Of a DNA stretch of 64,000 bases, positions 1 to 8,972 are shown piece by piece. Position 1 is the stretch's first letter. Each line of letters opens with the position of its first letter. The translations under genes and the position numbers were made by a program. This stretch comes from Natronospira bacteriovora (lineage in GTDB: Bacteria > Pseudomonadota > Gammaproteobacteria > Natronospirales > Natronospiraceae). The stretch spans positions 434,001-498,000 of the forward strand of contig NZ_JAVDDT010000002.1 of NCBI RefSeq assembly GCF_030848495.1. The letters are read 5' to 3'. Under the pieces are notes generated by a model. The model did no database searches. It had not been told where the DNA came from and worked only from the letters and a program-made list of their open reading frames with translations.

Positions 1-185
1 TGGGCACCACCCTGGCCGAGGCCGGGCTCAATATCGTGGATCTGCTCAATCGATCCCGGGGCGAGCTGGCCTATACCCTGATCGATGTGGATGGTGAAGT
101 GGCGCCCGATATCGCCGGGCGCATACTGGCCATTGATGGCGTCCTGAAAGTCCGAAGCATTCCGCCGGTCTCCGGGCGGGGCTGA
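1..185 (+). CDS. serA: D-3-phosphoglycerate dehydrogenase, C-terminal end (partial)
   Basis: Only the last 60 codons are in the window; the reading frame is open from the first base to TGA at 183-185. The peptide contains LNRSRGELAYTLIDVD followed by a second helix ending GVLKVRSIPP, which is the pattern of the C-terminal ACT domain of SerA. In the family this domain senses L-serine, and the enzyme makes the first committed step of serine synthesis. The gene sits 39 bases upstream of hisC in the same direction, in an amino-acid biosynthesis block. Another ACT-domain protein is possible because the catalytic part is off the window. Confidence 0.75.
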   Translation, partial: GTTLAEAGLNIVDLLNRSRGELAYTLIDVDGEVAPDIAGRILAIDGVLKVRSIPPVSGRG

Positions 186-224
186 GCCCTGCCGGGCCGG
201 CATTCCGCAACTTCTGGAGACATC

Positions 225-1355
225 ATGGCCAAGCGTTTTCTGGAGCAGGCCCTGCCGGGTGTGCAGAGCCTCAAGCCCTATGAGCCGGGCAAACCCATCA
301 GTGAACTTCAGCGAGAGCTGGGGCTGGATGACATCGTCAAGCTGGCGTCCAATGAAAACCCCCTTGGACCCAGCCCCAAGGCCCAGGCCGCCATTCGCGA
401 CGCCGTGGGCGATCTCGCCCTGTACCCGGACGGCAACGGTTTCGATCTCAAGCGTGCCCTGTGTGAGAAGCATGGCGTCGACGCCAGTCAGATCACCCTG
501 GGTACCGGCTCCGACCATATCCTCGAGCTGATTGCGCGGGTTTTCCTCGGGCCGGGCCGCAATGTGGTGTTCTCGAAGTACGCCTTTGCCATCTATGCCA
601 TCGTTTCCCAGGCCGCCGGCGCCGAGCTGCGCGTGGCATCGGCCCTGCCGGAAGACCACGCCGACATGCCCTATGGGCATGACCTGGAGGCCATGGCCGC
701 CGAGATTGACGAGAACACCCGGGTGGTGTTCATCGCCAACCCGAACAACCCCACGGGCACCTGGCTGGATCGCGCCCGCCTCGAGGCCTTCCTGAAGCGG
801 GTGCCTTCGGACTGTCTGGTGGTGCTGGATGAGGCCTATTTCGAATACGTGGAAGAAGCCGACTACCCGGATGGGCAGAGCCTGCTGGCCAGCTATCCCA
901 ACCTGCTGGTCATGCGGACCTTCTCCAAGGCCTATGGCCTGGCCGGCATCCGTGTGGGTTACGCCCTGGCCAGTGCCGAGATCACCGACCTGCTCAATCG
1001 GGTGCGACTGGCCTTCCACCCCAACAGCCTGGCCCAGGTGGCAGCCACCGCGGCCCTCGCGGATGAGGATCATATCCGTCAGTCCGTGGACATGAACCGC
1101 GAAGAGTTGGCCAAGATGCAGTCGGGCCTGCGTGAGCGGGGCTTCACCACCATTCCCTCGGTCTGCAACTTCGTCACCGTGGATACCGGACGCCCGGCCC
1201 GCGAGGTTTTTCAGGCCCTGCTCAAGCAGGGGGTCATCGTGCGGCCGGTGGACGCCTACGGTCTGCCGACCCATATCCGGGTGTCGGTTGGTCTGCCGCG
1301 CGAAAACGAGCGCTTCTTCCAGGCCTTTGACGCGGTCATGGGCGTCAGCGCCTGA
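225..1355 (+). CDS. hisC: Histidinol-phosphate aminotransferase
   Basis: A 376-residue PLP-dependent class I/II aminotransferase of the usual HisC length. It would convert imidazole acetol phosphate to histidinol phosphate in histidine synthesis, and some homologues also act on aromatic keto acids. Visible motifs are ASNENPLGPS (41-50), ANPNNPTGT (171-179), DEAYFEY (202-208) and the PLP-lysine segment RTFSKAYGLAGIRVGY (Lys235). GGAGA lies just upstream of the ATG. The gene is followed after 8 bases by aroA, an arrangement common in gammaproteobacteria where hisC travels with aromatic-acid genes. Confidence 0.93.
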   Translation: MAKRFLEQALPGVQSLKPYEPGKPISELQRELGLDDIVKLASNENPLGPSPKAQAAIRDAVGDLALYPDGNGFDLKRALCEKHGVDASQITLGTGSDHILELIARVFLGPGRNVVFSKYAFAIYAIVSQAAGAELRVASALPEDHADMPYGHDLEAMAAEIDENTRVVFIANPNNPTGTWLDRARLEAFLKRVPSDCLVVLDEAYFEYVEEADYPDGQSLLASYPNLLVMRTFSKAYGLAGIRVGYALASAEITDLLNRVRLAFHPNSLAQVAATAALADEDHIRQSVDMNREELAKMQSGLRERGFTTIPSVCNFVTVDTGRPAREVFQALLKQGVIVRPVDAYGLPTHIRVSVGLPRENERFFQAFDAVMGVSA

Positions 1356-1363
1356 GTCGCCGG

Positions 1364-2671
1364 GTGACGCGGAACTGGCAGATCGATGCCGCCCCCTTCC
1401 TGCCGGAAGGGGGCGAGCCCGTGCTCAGCGTGCCGGGGGACAAGTCCATTTCCCACCGGGCCCTGATGTTTCTGGCGGTGTCTGCCGCCGGTGGGCGCAT
1501 CGACGGTCTGCTGGAATCAGCCGATTGCCTGGCCACCCTGCAGGCCCTGCGAACCCTTGGCGCCGAGATTCGTGCCCTTGGGCACGGGGCCTATCAGGTC
1601 AGTGGCGGTGGCCTGCGCAACCCCTCCACCCCACTGGATCTGGGCAACTCGGGCACCGGTCTGAGGCTGCTGGCCGGGCTGCTGGCCGGGCAGGGCATTG
1701 CCGCCGTGCTGGATGGCGATGCCTCCCTGCGGGGCCGGCCCATGGGCCGCATCGTCACGCCCCTGCGGACCATGGGGGCGGTGATCGAGGACAGCGAGGG
1801 CTGTCCCCCCCTGCGTCTGCATGGCGGGGGGCGGCTCCAGGGTATTGATTACACCTTGCCGGTGGCCAGCGCACAGGTGAAATCGGCCATCCTGCTGGCC
1901 GGCCTCAATGCCGACGGTGACACCGTGGTGCGTGAACAGGCCCCCAGCCGTGATCACACTGAACGCATGCTGGCTGGCCTGGGCGCGGACATCGAGTTCG
2001 GCGAGGGGCGGGTTCGCCTGCGTCCAGGGGCTCTGCGCGGTGGTGACGTGGCGGTGCCGGGGGATCTTTCCTCGGCGGCCTTCTTTCTCGCGGCCGCCGC
2101 GGCCAGCCCGGGCCGGCGGCTGTGTCTGCGGGCCGTTGGCATCAATCCAAGCCGGGACGGCATCCTGCGGCTACTTCGACGCATGGGGGCGGCTATTCGC
2201 CTGGAGAACGAGCGGCTGGCGGGTGGCGAGCCCGTGGCCGATATTCATGTGCTGGGGAGCCGTCTGAGCGGCATTCAGGTGGGAGCAGAGGACGTGGCCC
2301 TGGCCATCGACGAGATTCCCGCCCTGATGATCGCGGCCACCGCCGCCCAAGGCGAGACCGTCATCCGTGGCGCCGAGGAGCTGCGGGTCAAGGAAAGCGA
2401 CCGCATCACCGCCCTGTGTGAGGGTCTGCAGGGCCTTGGCTGTGCGGTCGAAGAATGGCCGGATGGCCTGCGCCTGTCCGGGCCGCCGCGCCACGGCGCG
2501 CGGATCGACAGCCATGGTGACCATCGCATTGCCATGAGTTTCGCCCTGCTGGCCGGCCAGTTGCCGGATGGTCAATCCATTATCATCGAAGATGTCGATA
2601 ACGTGTCGACATCGTTCCCTAATTTCGTCGAAAAAGCCGATCAGATCGGTGTCAGGATCAAGGAGCTGTAA
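1364..2671 (+). CDS. aroA: 3-phosphoshikimate 1-carboxyvinyltransferase (EPSP synthase)
   Basis: This 435-residue protein joins shikimate-3-phosphate to phosphoenolpyruvate in the shikimate pathway. The signatures are SVPGDKSISHRALM (Lys27 region), LGNSGTGLRLLAG (93-105), ELRVKESDR and DHRIAMSFALLAG near the C-terminus. The start is GTG at 1364; no ATG gives the full conserved N-terminus. The stop overlaps the ATG of cmk by one base (TAATG), so the two are probably translationally coupled, as in many gammaproteobacteria. Confidence 0.95.
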   Translation: MTRNWQIDAAPFLPEGGEPVLSVPGDKSISHRALMFLAVSAAGGRIDGLLESADCLATLQALRTLGAEIRALGHGAYQVSGGGLRNPSTPLDLGNSGTGLRLLAGLLAGQGIAAVLDGDASLRGRPMGRIVTPLRTMGAVIEDSEGCPPLRLHGGGRLQGIDYTLPVASAQVKSAILLAGLNADGDTVVREQAPSRDHTERMLAGLGADIEFGEGRVRLRPGALRGGDVAVPGDLSSAAFFLAAAAASPGRRLCLRAVGINPSRDGILRLLRRMGAAIRLENERLAGGEPVADIHVLGSRLSGIQVGAEDVALAIDEIPALMIAATAAQGETVIRGAEELRVKESDRITALCEGLQGLGCAVEEWPDGLRLSGPPRHGARIDSHGDHRIAMSFALLAGQLPDGQSIIIEDVDNVSTSFPNFVEKADQIGVRIKEL

Positions 2672-3354
2672 TGGCGACCCAGACTTCCATTCCGGTCATC
2701 ACCATTGATGGTCCCAGCGGTGTCGGCAAGGGTACTACTGCCCGATTGGTGGCCGAGCGCCTGGGTTGGCACCTGCTGGACAGTGGCGCCCTGTATCGGG
2801 TTCTGGCTCATGCGGCCATGGAAAATGACGTACCCCTGGATGCCGAAGCCCACCTGGGTCAGATGGCGGAACGGCTGGGCGTGCGTTTCGAGGGCGAGAA
2901 AGTGCTGCTGGAAGGCCGTGATGTGAGCGGGCAGATTCGCACCGAGGCCTGTGGTGGCGTGGCCTCCCAGGTGGCGGCGTTGCCGGCGGTACGGGCCGGA
3001 CTGCTGCGCCTGCAGAAGGATTTCCGCCAGCCCCCCGGCCTGGTGGCCGACGGCCGGGATATGGGGACCGAGGTGTTCCCGGATGCCCAGGTCAAGGTCT
3101 TTCTCACTGCCACCCCGGCGGAAAGGGCCCGAAGACGCCATAAGCAGTTGAAGGAAAAAGGGATTGATGCTAATGTCAGCGAGCTTGAATCGGCCATTGC
3201 CGAGCGGGATCGGCGCGATGCGGAAAGAAAGGCGTCGCCGCTGAAGCCGGCCGACGATGCCGTGGAGATCGACACCACCGATAAATCCATTCCGGTGGTG
3301 CTGGATCTCGTTTTGTCATTGGTTGAAGAAAAGACGGGTCACCGGCCGGCCTGA
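2671..3354 (+). CDS. cmk: Cytidylate kinase
   Basis: A 227-residue nucleoside monophosphate kinase that phosphorylates CMP and dCMP. The P-loop GPSGVGKGTTAR lies at residues 14-25, the CMP-binding motif DGRDMGTEVFP is in the middle and the Arg-rich lid ERARRRHKQLKEKG follows. Length and position (aroA-cmk-rpsA) match the conserved gammaproteobacterial cluster. The ATG overlaps the aroA stop by one base. Confidence 0.96.
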   Translation: MATQTSIPVITIDGPSGVGKGTTARLVAERLGWHLLDSGALYRVLAHAAMENDVPLDAEAHLGQMAERLGVRFEGEKVLLEGRDVSGQIRTEACGGVASQVAALPAVRAGLLRLQKDFRQPPGLVADGRDMGTEVFPDAQVKVFLTATPAERARRRHKQLKEKGIDANVSELESAIAERDRRDAERKASPLKPADDAVEIDTTDKSIPVVLDLVLSLVEEKTGHRPA

Positions 3355-3493
3355 CCGGGTGGTGCCCTGATTCTATTCATCAACTGGACGGATCAGACAG
3401 GACGTCGGATTCGATTGCCCAAACCCGGTACGAGCGGGATGGCTCGTGGCGGAAATTGATCAGATGCCCGGAAGGGCACAGGAAGATAAACAC

Positions 3494-5170
3494 ATGTCTG
3501 AAAGTTTTGCTGAGTTGTTTGAACAGAGCATCGCCGCAGAGCAGATGCAGCCCGGTTCCATCATCCACGCCAAGGTGGTGGAGATTCGCGACGATTTCGT
3601 CATCGTCAATGCGGGCCTGAAGTCCGAAGGCGTGATTCCCGCCCACCAGTTCAAGAACGAAAACGGTGAACTGGAAGTCCAGGAAGGCGACGAAGTCGAA
3701 GTGGCCCTGGACGCCGTCGAAGACGGCTTTGGCGAGACCCGCCTTTCCCGCGAGAAGGCCAAGCGTGCCCGCACCTGGACCAAGCTTGAGGGTGCCTACG
3801 AGGCCGGCGAAATCGTGCACGGCCACCTCAGTGGCAAGGTCAAGGGCGGCTTCACCGTCGACCTGGACAACATCCGTGCCTTCCTCCCCGGTTCCCTGGT
3901 GGATGTGCGCCCCGTGCGCGATCCCACCTACCTCGAGGGCAAGGAACTCGAATTCAAGGTCATCAAGCTGGACCGTCGCCGCAACAACGTGGTGGTCTCC
4001 CGCCGTGCCGTGGTCGAGGAAGAGTACAAGGAAGAGCGCGACAAGCTGCTGGAAGAGCTGCAGGAAGGCCTGGTCTCCAAGGGTATCGTGAAGAACCTGA
4101 CGGATTACGGTGCCTTCGTGGACCTGGGCGGCATCGACGGCCTGCTGCACATTACCGACATGGCCTGGCGTCGTGTCAGCCACCCCTCCGAGGTGGTGAA
4201 TGTGGGCGACGAGATCGACGTCAAGGTGCTCAAGTTCGACCGCGAGCGCATGCGCGTTTCCCTGGGTCTCAAACAGCTCGGCGAGGATCCGTGGGTGCAG
4301 ATTGCCCATCGTTATCCGGAAGGCGCCCGTATCACCGGCAAGGTCACCAACCTGGCGGATTACGGTGCCTTCGTTGAGATCGAAGAAGGTGTTGAAGGTC
4401 TGGTCCACGTGTCCGAAATGGACTGGACCAACAAGAACATCAACCCCGGCAAGGTTGTCCAGGTGGGCGACGATGTCGAAGTCATGGTGCTGGATATCGA
4501 CGAAGAGCGTCGCCGCATCTCCCTCGGCATGAAGCAGTGCAAGCCCAACCCCTGGGACGAGTTTGCCGCCACCCACAACAAGGGCGACAAGATCTCCGGC
4601 AAGATCAAGTCCATCACGGACTTTGGTATCTTCGTCGGTCTGGAAGGTGGCATCGATGGTCTGGTGCACCTGTCCGACATCTCCTGGGATCAGTCCGGCG
4701 AAGACATCATCCGCGACTTCAAGAAGGGTGACGAAGTCGAGGCCGTGGTGCTGTCCGTGGATCCCGAGCGTGAGCGCATCTCCCTGGGTATCAAGCAGAT
4801 GGACAAGGACCCCATGGGTGCTTTCCTGGCCGATTACCCCAAGGGCAGCATGATCAAGGGCACCGTCCGCGAAGTGGACGCCAAGGGTGCCATCGTGGAT
4901 CTGCCGGAAGAGCAGGAAGGTTATCTGCGTGCTTCCGAGCTGTCTCGCGAGAAGGTCGAGGATGCCCGCAGCGTGCTCAAGGAAGGCGAAGAGATCGAGG
5001 CCCGCATTGTCGGCGTGGACCGCAAGACCCGCGTCATCAGCCTGTCCGTCAAGGCCAAGGATGAGCAGGAAGAGCGCAAGGCGGTCAAGCAGTACTCCGA
5101 CAGCAGCCAGGGCAGTGGTGGTACCACCAGCCTTGGTGACCTGCTGAAGGAACAGCTCGAGAACAAGTGA
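3494..5170 (+). CDS. rpsA: 30S ribosomal protein S1
   Basis: 558 residues, nearly the same as E. coli S1. Six S1 (OB-fold) repeats can be followed, with repeated blocks such as [38 protein letters not shown] and [21 protein letters not shown]1 binds mRNA leaders and helps start translation on weak ribosome sites. I chose the ATG at 3494 ([13 protein letters not shown]) over the in-frame ATG at 3446, because AGGAAG lies 9-14 bases ahead of it and the protein then begins like known S1. A strong terminator follows at 5199. Confidence 0.97.
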   Translation: MSESFAELFEQSIAAEQMQPGSIIHAKVVEIRDDFVIVNAGLKSEGVIPAHQFKNENGELEVQEGDEVEVALDAVEDGFGETRLSREKAKRARTWTKLEGAYEAGEIVHGHLSGKVKGGFTVDLDNIRAFLPGSLVDVRPVRDPTYLEGKELEFKVIKLDRRRNNVVVSRRAVVEEEYKEERDKLLEELQEGLVSKGIVKNLTDYGAFVDLGGIDGLLHITDMAWRRVSHPSEVVNVGDEIDVKVLKFDRERMRVSLGLKQLGEDPWVQIAHRYPEGARITGKVTNLADYGAFVEIEEGVEGLVHVSEMDWTNKNINPGKVVQVGDDVEVMVLDIDEERRRISLGMKQCKPNPWDEFAATHNKGDKISGKIKSITDFGIFVGLEGGIDGLVHLSDISWDQSGEDIIRDFKKGDEVEAVVLSVDPERERISLGIKQMDKDPMGAFLADYPKGSMIKGTVREVDAKGAIVDLPEEQEGYLRASELSREKVEDARSVLKEGEEIEARIVGVDRKTRVISLSVKAKDEQEERKAVKQYSDSSQGSGGTTSLGDLLKEQLENK

Positions 5171-5198
5171 TCTCGGCTGAGTGAAAGTGAAGGAAGAT

Positions 5199-5223
5199 CC
5201 GCGCCCTTCGGGGCGCGGTTTTT
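5199..5223 (+). terminator. Rho-independent terminator after rpsA
   Basis: An 8-bp GC-rich stem (5199-5206 with 5211-5218) closed by a TTCG tetraloop and followed by five T. It ends the cmk-rpsA transcript before ihfB. Confidence 0.9.
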
Positions 5224-5229
5224 CCGAGC

Positions 5230-5259
5230 TTTCTTTGCCATAATCCGCATCCATATAAT
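5230..5259 (+). promoter_or_regulatory. Predicted promoter of ihfB
   Basis: A perfect TATAAT -10 element at 5254-5259 with a weak -35 (TTTCTT, 5230-5235) 18 bases upstream. It lies between the rpsA terminator and the ihfB start and would leave a leader of roughly 20 bases. Confidence 0.5.
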
Positions 5260-5285
5260 AATTCAGAGGGAGATGGGGTCAGGGC

Positions 5286-5609
5286 ATGAAGAAAATCACC
5301 AAGTCCGAGCTGATCGAGGTTCTCTCGAACCGATTGCAGCATCTGCCCGCCAAGGATGTGGAGCTGGCGGTCAAGACCATCCTGGAACAGATGAGCAATT
5401 CCCTCTCCAACGGGCGGCGAATCGAGATTCGCGGCTTTGGCAGCTTTTCCCTCCATTACCGTCCACCGCGCATGGGCCGGAACCCCAAGACCGGGGAGTC
5501 CGTGGCTCTGTCCGGAAAGCATGTTCCTCACTTCAAGCCCGGCAAGGATCTGCGTGAGCGGGTCAATGATGGCTTTCAGGAAGAGCTGGCGCGCGCCGAA
5601 GAAGCCTGA
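5286..5609 (+). CDS. ihfB: Integration host factor subunit beta
   Basis: A 107-residue DNA-bending protein of the HU/IHF family. It shows the N-terminal helix [12 protein letters not shown], the core [17 protein letters not shown] and the DNA-arm segment [16 protein letters not shown]. The order rpsA-ihfB is the classical one and separates it from ihfA, which is found at 35413. It pairs with IhfA to form IHF, which shapes promoters, origins and phage attachment sites; the tRNA-Asn integration site in this window could be one client (inference). Confidence 0.94.
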   Translation: MKKITKSELIEVLSNRLQHLPAKDVELAVKTILEQMSNSLSNGRRIEIRGFGSFSLHYRPPRMGRNPKTGESVALSGKHVPHFKPGKDLRERVNDGFQEELARAEEA

Positions 5610-5750
5610 AGCCTGCCGGCCTGTGCTAAAGTTCGCCTCTGGAGACCCGTCCGACTGCCCATGGGCCCGCCAGCCATGTGTCAGATTTTCACTGGCCGGT
5701 GATCAGTGACGCGATGGGATCGGGGATTGAGTACCTGGAGTGAGCCTGTC

Positions 5751-6041
5751 ATGCGTTATGTTCGACTCGCCCTGCTTGTGATCTTCATGCTGGTCGCCAT
5801 TATCCTGACCTGGGTGAATACCGCTTCGGTCGAACTGCATTACCTACTCGGCAGCGTCAGCCTGCCATTGCCCATTGCCCTTTGGGCCGCCGTCGTGATC
5901 GGTGTCCTGTCGGGTTTTCTTGCTGCCTTCGGCATGGTCATGAAGATGCGCTCGGAAAATGCCCGACTGCGGCGTGCCATCCGTCTGGCGGAAACGGAAG
6001 TCAACAATCTCCGGAGCCTTCCGATCAAGGATGGACGCTGA
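5751..6041 (+). CDS. lapA: LapA-family inner membrane protein (DUF1049)
   Basis: A 96-residue protein with two predicted membrane helices (about residues 4-24 and 40-62) and a charged coiled tail ending RLAETEVNNL. The position directly before a TPR protein with a rubredoxin-like tail is that of E. coli lapA-lapB (yciS-yciM), involved in control of lipopolysaccharide synthesis. I chose the ATG at 5751 (MRYVRLALLV), preceded by GGAG, over an upstream GTG, because it places the first helix at the N-terminus. Its last 11 bases overlap lapB. Confidence 0.85.
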   Translation: MRYVRLALLVIFMLVAIILTWVNTASVELHYLLGSVSLPLPIALWAAVVIGVLSGFLAAFGMVMKMRSENARLRRAIRLAETEVNNLRSLPIKDGR

Positions 6042-7254
6042 ACTTTTCCTCATAATTCTTCTGGCTTCGCTGGCCACACTGTTGCTGGGGTGGTTGTTTG
6101 GTCGCCGTCACCGTGGTGGCGGCAATGCCGGGGCAGGCGGGACGGCCATGCGGGCGGACTATTACCGTGGCCTGAATCACCTGCTCGAGGAAGAGCCAGA
6201 CAAGGCCATCGAAGTCTTCATCCGCATGGTCGAGGTGGACAGCGATACGGTCGAAACCCATTTTGCCCTCGGCAGCCTGTTTCGGCGGCGGGGCGAGGTT
6301 GATCGCGCCATTCGTATCCACCAGAACCTGATTGCCCGCCCCAATCTGAGTCGGCATCAGCGCCACCAGGCCCTGTTTGCCCTGGCCGAGGATTACATGC
6401 GGGCCGGCCTGCTGGACCGTGCGGAAAGCCTGTTCCTGGAGTTGACCGATGTACGGGCCTACATGCAGGCGGCCCTTGGGCGTCTGGTCACCATCTATGA
6501 GCAGCAGAAGGACTGGGAGCAGGCCATTCTCATGGCGCGCAAGCTAGAGCTGGCTTCCGGGCAGCCCCAGTACGAGCGGGCGGCCCAGTATTACTGCGAA
6601 CTGGCCGAGCATCATCTAGCCGGGCGGGACCTGCGCCAGGCCCGGCGTTTTCTCAAGCGGGCGGAGATGTTTGATCGGCGCAATGTCAGGGCGGCCCTTC
6701 TGCGTGCACGACTGATGCGGGAGGAGGGGAATCCCAAGGCGGCCATTCGCGGTCTGAGGAAGGCGCTGGAAAGCGATGTGTCCCTTGCCCTGGAGTTATT
6801 GCCTACGCTGCATCGTCTATTCCAGGAGATCGGTCATCCACAGGGGTTTTCGGCAGTTCTTCAGGAGCTGCAGCGTAGTTCCGGAAATGCCGTTTCCCAG
6901 ATTGCCCTGGCGGCCATTGTGGACCCCACCATCAAGGACCCGGAGGCCGAGGCCTGTATCGCCCAGTACTTGCGCAGCGCGCCCGGATTGAAAGGGTTTA
7001 CGGATCTGGTGGAACTGCTCACCGGCGAGCCACCCGAATCCTCGGAGGCGGGCATGCGGCCCCTGCGTCATGCGCTTCAGCGTTTCCTGGAAGCCGCTCC
7101 GCGTTATCGCTGCAGTGAGTGTGGATTCACGGCGCGCCACCTGCATTGGCAGTGTCCGAGCTGCAAGAATTGGAATACAACACGCCCGCATTACGAAATT
7201 GCCCTACCCACGGTACCGCAAAATCCTACAAGCGGAATCGGCATTGACCGCTGA
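6031..7254 (+). CDS. lapB: Lipopolysaccharide assembly protein B, TPR protein
   Basis: A 407-residue protein: one N-terminal membrane helix (about 4-20), then tetratricopeptide repeats, then a rubredoxin-like zinc tail with two pairs of cysteines (YRCSECGF and QCPSCKNW). This is the exact architecture of LapB/YciM, which in E. coli guides FtsH to degrade LpxC and so balances lipopolysaccharide and phospholipid. The start at 6031 overlaps the end of lapA and gives the helix directly after the first Met. Two short hairpins lie in the gap that follows (7286-7337). Confidence 0.92.
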   Translation: MDAELFLIILLASLATLLLGWLFGRRHRGGGNAGAGGTAMRADYYRGLNHLLEEEPDKAIEVFIRMVEVDSDTVETHFALGSLFRRRGEVDRAIRIHQNLIARPNLSRHQRHQALFALAEDYMRAGLLDRAESLFLELTDVRAYMQAALGRLVTIYEQQKDWEQAILMARKLELASGQPQYERAAQYYCELAEHHLAGRDLRQARRFLKRAEMFDRRNVRAALLRARLMREEGNPKAAIRGLRKALESDVSLALELLPTLHRLFQEIGHPQGFSAVLQELQRSSGNAVSQIALAAIVDPTIKDPEAEACIAQYLRSAPGLKGFTDLVELLTGEPPESSEAGMRPLRHALQRFLEAAPRYRCSECGFTARHLHWQCPSCKNWNTTRPHYEIALPTVPQNPTSGIGIDR

Positions 7255-7285
7255 CCTCCACGATTTTTCCTGTCCATAATCACAA

Positions 7286-7337
7286 CCGTCGGGATGAGGG
7301 ACATCCCGGCGGGGGGCCAGCCAAATCGGGTTGGCTG
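7286..7337 (+). other. Two tandem hairpins between lapB and the ComEA-like gene
   Basis: The first inverted repeat pairs 7286-7296 with 7302-7312 (11 bp, 5-base loop, one G-T pair). The second pairs 7318-7324 with 7331-7337. Neither is followed by a clear T-run. They may stabilise the lapB mRNA end or work as a weak terminator. Confidence 0.4.
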
Positions 7338-7373
7338 ATTGTGAAAACGGAAAATCGTGAAAGGGGTTGAACC

Positions 7374-7643
7374 ATGAACAATCGCTTCAAGGCACTGATT
7401 GCGGCCACTCTCTTTTTCCTTGCCCACGGGCTCTTCGCCGGGCAAGCCATCAATATCAATGAGGCAAGCGCCGAAGAAATGGCCGAAGCCCTGACGGGTG
7501 TGGGCCAGGCCCGTGCGGAAGCCATTGTCGAGTTTCGTGAGGAGCACGGCCGCTTCATGAGTGCTGACGACCTGGCGCTGGTGTCCGGTGTCGGGGAAGT
7601 CACGGTGGAGCGTAATCGCGAGCGTATTCGCGTGGATGACTGA
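7374..7643 (+). CDS. ComEA-like secreted helix-hairpin-helix protein
   Basis: An 89-residue protein with a signal peptide (RFKALIAATLFFLAHGLFAG) and a mature part made of one ComEA-type domain: ININEASAEEMAEALTGVGQARAEAIVEFRE, then a second hairpin VSGVGEVTVERNRERI. In competent bacteria ComEA binds incoming DNA in the periplasm; short forms such as this are widespread and their role is often untested. A terminator follows directly, so it is probably transcribed alone. Confidence 0.8.
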   Translation: MNNRFKALIAATLFFLAHGLFAGQAININEASAEEMAEALTGVGQARAEAIVEFREEHGRFMSADDLALVSGVGEVTVERNRERIRVDD

Positions 7644-7675
7644 GACTCTCGCCGGTCAGCGGTGAGGGAGTGCGG

Positions 7676-7707
7676 AAGGGCGGGGACCTGCGGGTTTCCG
7701 CCCTTTT
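7676..7707 (+). terminator. Rho-independent terminator after the ComEA-like gene
   Basis: An 8-bp stem (7676-7683 with 7697-7704) whose 3' arm merges into a run of five T (7703-7707). It separates the ComEA-like gene from galU. Confidence 0.75.
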
Positions 7708-7828
7708 TCATGATGGCAACTTTCCTGATTGTGACGGTTTCAAGAATTCGCTGGCTTCGGCCTTTCATGGCAGCTCGGGTCGCATTAGACTGTCGCCGCA
7801 ATGCCACAGAACCGATCTGGAGATCCGC

Positions 7829-8710
7829 GTGAGCAAGAAGATTCGCAAAGCCGTGTTTCCCGTTGCAGGCCTGGGTACCCGATTTCTGCCCGCCACCAAG
7901 GCCAATCCCAAGGAAATGCTGCCTGTCGTTGACAAGCCCCTGATTCAGTACGCTGCGGAAGAGGCGGTGGAAGCCGGCGCCGAGGTGTTGATCTTCGTGA
8001 CCGGGCGCAACAAGCGGGCGATTCCCGATCATTTTGATCGTGCCTACGAGCTGGAGAATGAGCTCGCCCTGCGCCACAAGAACGAGCGCCTGGAAGCGGT
8101 CCAGAACATCGTCCCGCCGGGAGTGGATTGCGTCTACATCCGACAGGCCGAGGCTCTCGGCCTGGGTCATGCCGTGCATTGCGCCCGCAACCTGGTGGGC
8201 GACGAGCCGTTCTTCGTGGTGCTGGCCGACGACCTGGTTCACGCCAACGGGCAGGGCTGCCTGAGCCAGATGCGGGATCAGTACGAGAAACTGGGCGGCA
8301 GCATTCTGGGTGCCCAGGAAGTACCCATCGAGCATGTCTCCCGCTATGGCATCGTCGATGGCGAGCCGGAAGGCGAAAACATCCGCCGCCTGCGGGGTAT
8401 GGTGGAGAAACCGTCTCCGGACAAGGCACCCTCCAACATGGGCGTGATCGGCCGCTATGTGCTCACCCCACGAATCTTCGACCTCCTGGCCACCACCGGC
8501 CGCGGTGCCGGCGGCGAAATTCAGCTCACCGACGCCATCGACCGCTTGCTCAAGGAAGAACCGGTGTATGCCTTCAACTTCGACGGCAAGCGCTACGACT
8601 GCGGCGACAAGCTCGGCTACCTGGAAGCCAACGTGGAACTGGCTCTGGCCCACCCCGAACTGGGCGAAGGCTTCCGCGCCTACCTCAAAGACTTCCTCAA
8701 GACCCTATAA
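7829..8710 (+). CDS. galU: UTP-glucose-1-phosphate uridylyltransferase
   Basis: A 293-residue nucleotidyltransferase making UDP-glucose for surface polysaccharides. The start region carries GLGTRFLPATKANPKEMLP (nucleotide loop and catalytic Lys), followed by DDLV and the C-terminal FDGKRYDCGDKLGYLEA typical of GalU. I chose GTG at 7829 because GGAG lies 6 bases ahead and the protein then begins VSKKIRKAVFP like its homologues; an in-frame ATG at 7670 lies in the terminator region. Confidence 0.94.
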   Translation: MSKKIRKAVFPVAGLGTRFLPATKANPKEMLPVVDKPLIQYAAEEAVEAGAEVLIFVTGRNKRAIPDHFDRAYELENELALRHKNERLEAVQNIVPPGVDCVYIRQAEALGLGHAVHCARNLVGDEPFFVVLADDLVHANGQGCLSQMRDQYEKLGGSILGAQEVPIEHVSRYGIVDGEPEGENIRRLRGMVEKPSPDKAPSNMGVIGRYVLTPRIFDLLATTGRGAGGEIQLTDAIDRLLKEEPVYAFNFDGKRYDCGDKLGYLEANVELALAHPELGEGFRAYLKDFLKTL

Positions 8711-8883
8711 GAATAAAAGCGCCGCGAGATGCACGCGAAATGACTGCAAAATAATGAAGAACGAAAGACAGCGAACAGTAGCGCGATCTGATTGAGCGCG
8801 CTGATTCCGATGGATGTGAGGATTTTCGCGGCCTGAAGGTTCCTGTCAGCGTCTCGTGATCTGTCTTGCTGGACAATCGCAAT

Positions 8884-8943
8884 TTGCAATCGATATGACA
8901 GTGAACTATTTTTTATTTATCGCCGTAGGATTGCAGGCGATAA
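8884..8943 (+). promoter_or_regulatory. Predicted promoter and leader hairpin of the protease gene
   Basis: A -35 box TTGCAA (8884-8889) and a -10 box TATTTT (8907-8912) are separated by 17 bases. Downstream, an 8-bp inverted repeat (8917-8924 with 8936-8943) could form a leader hairpin or be an operator. The surrounding 260 bases after galU are AT-richer than the neighbours and hold no gene. Confidence 0.45.
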
Positions 8944-8972
8944 AGTATAAACCATGACAGAAGGAACCTGCC

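Noticed and set aside
1132-1848. A 238-codon plus-strand frame across the hisC/aroA junction
   Set aside because: It is an out-of-frame shadow of two certain genes.
3380-5254. A 624-codon open frame on the minus strand across rpsA
   Set aside because: It is a shadow of the S1 coding sequence: highly biased codon use keeps the opposite strand open. The product has no family features.
7280-8653. A 457-codon minus-strand frame across the ComEA-like gene and galU
   Set aside because: Both plus-strand genes are well supported and the antisense product is not protein-like.
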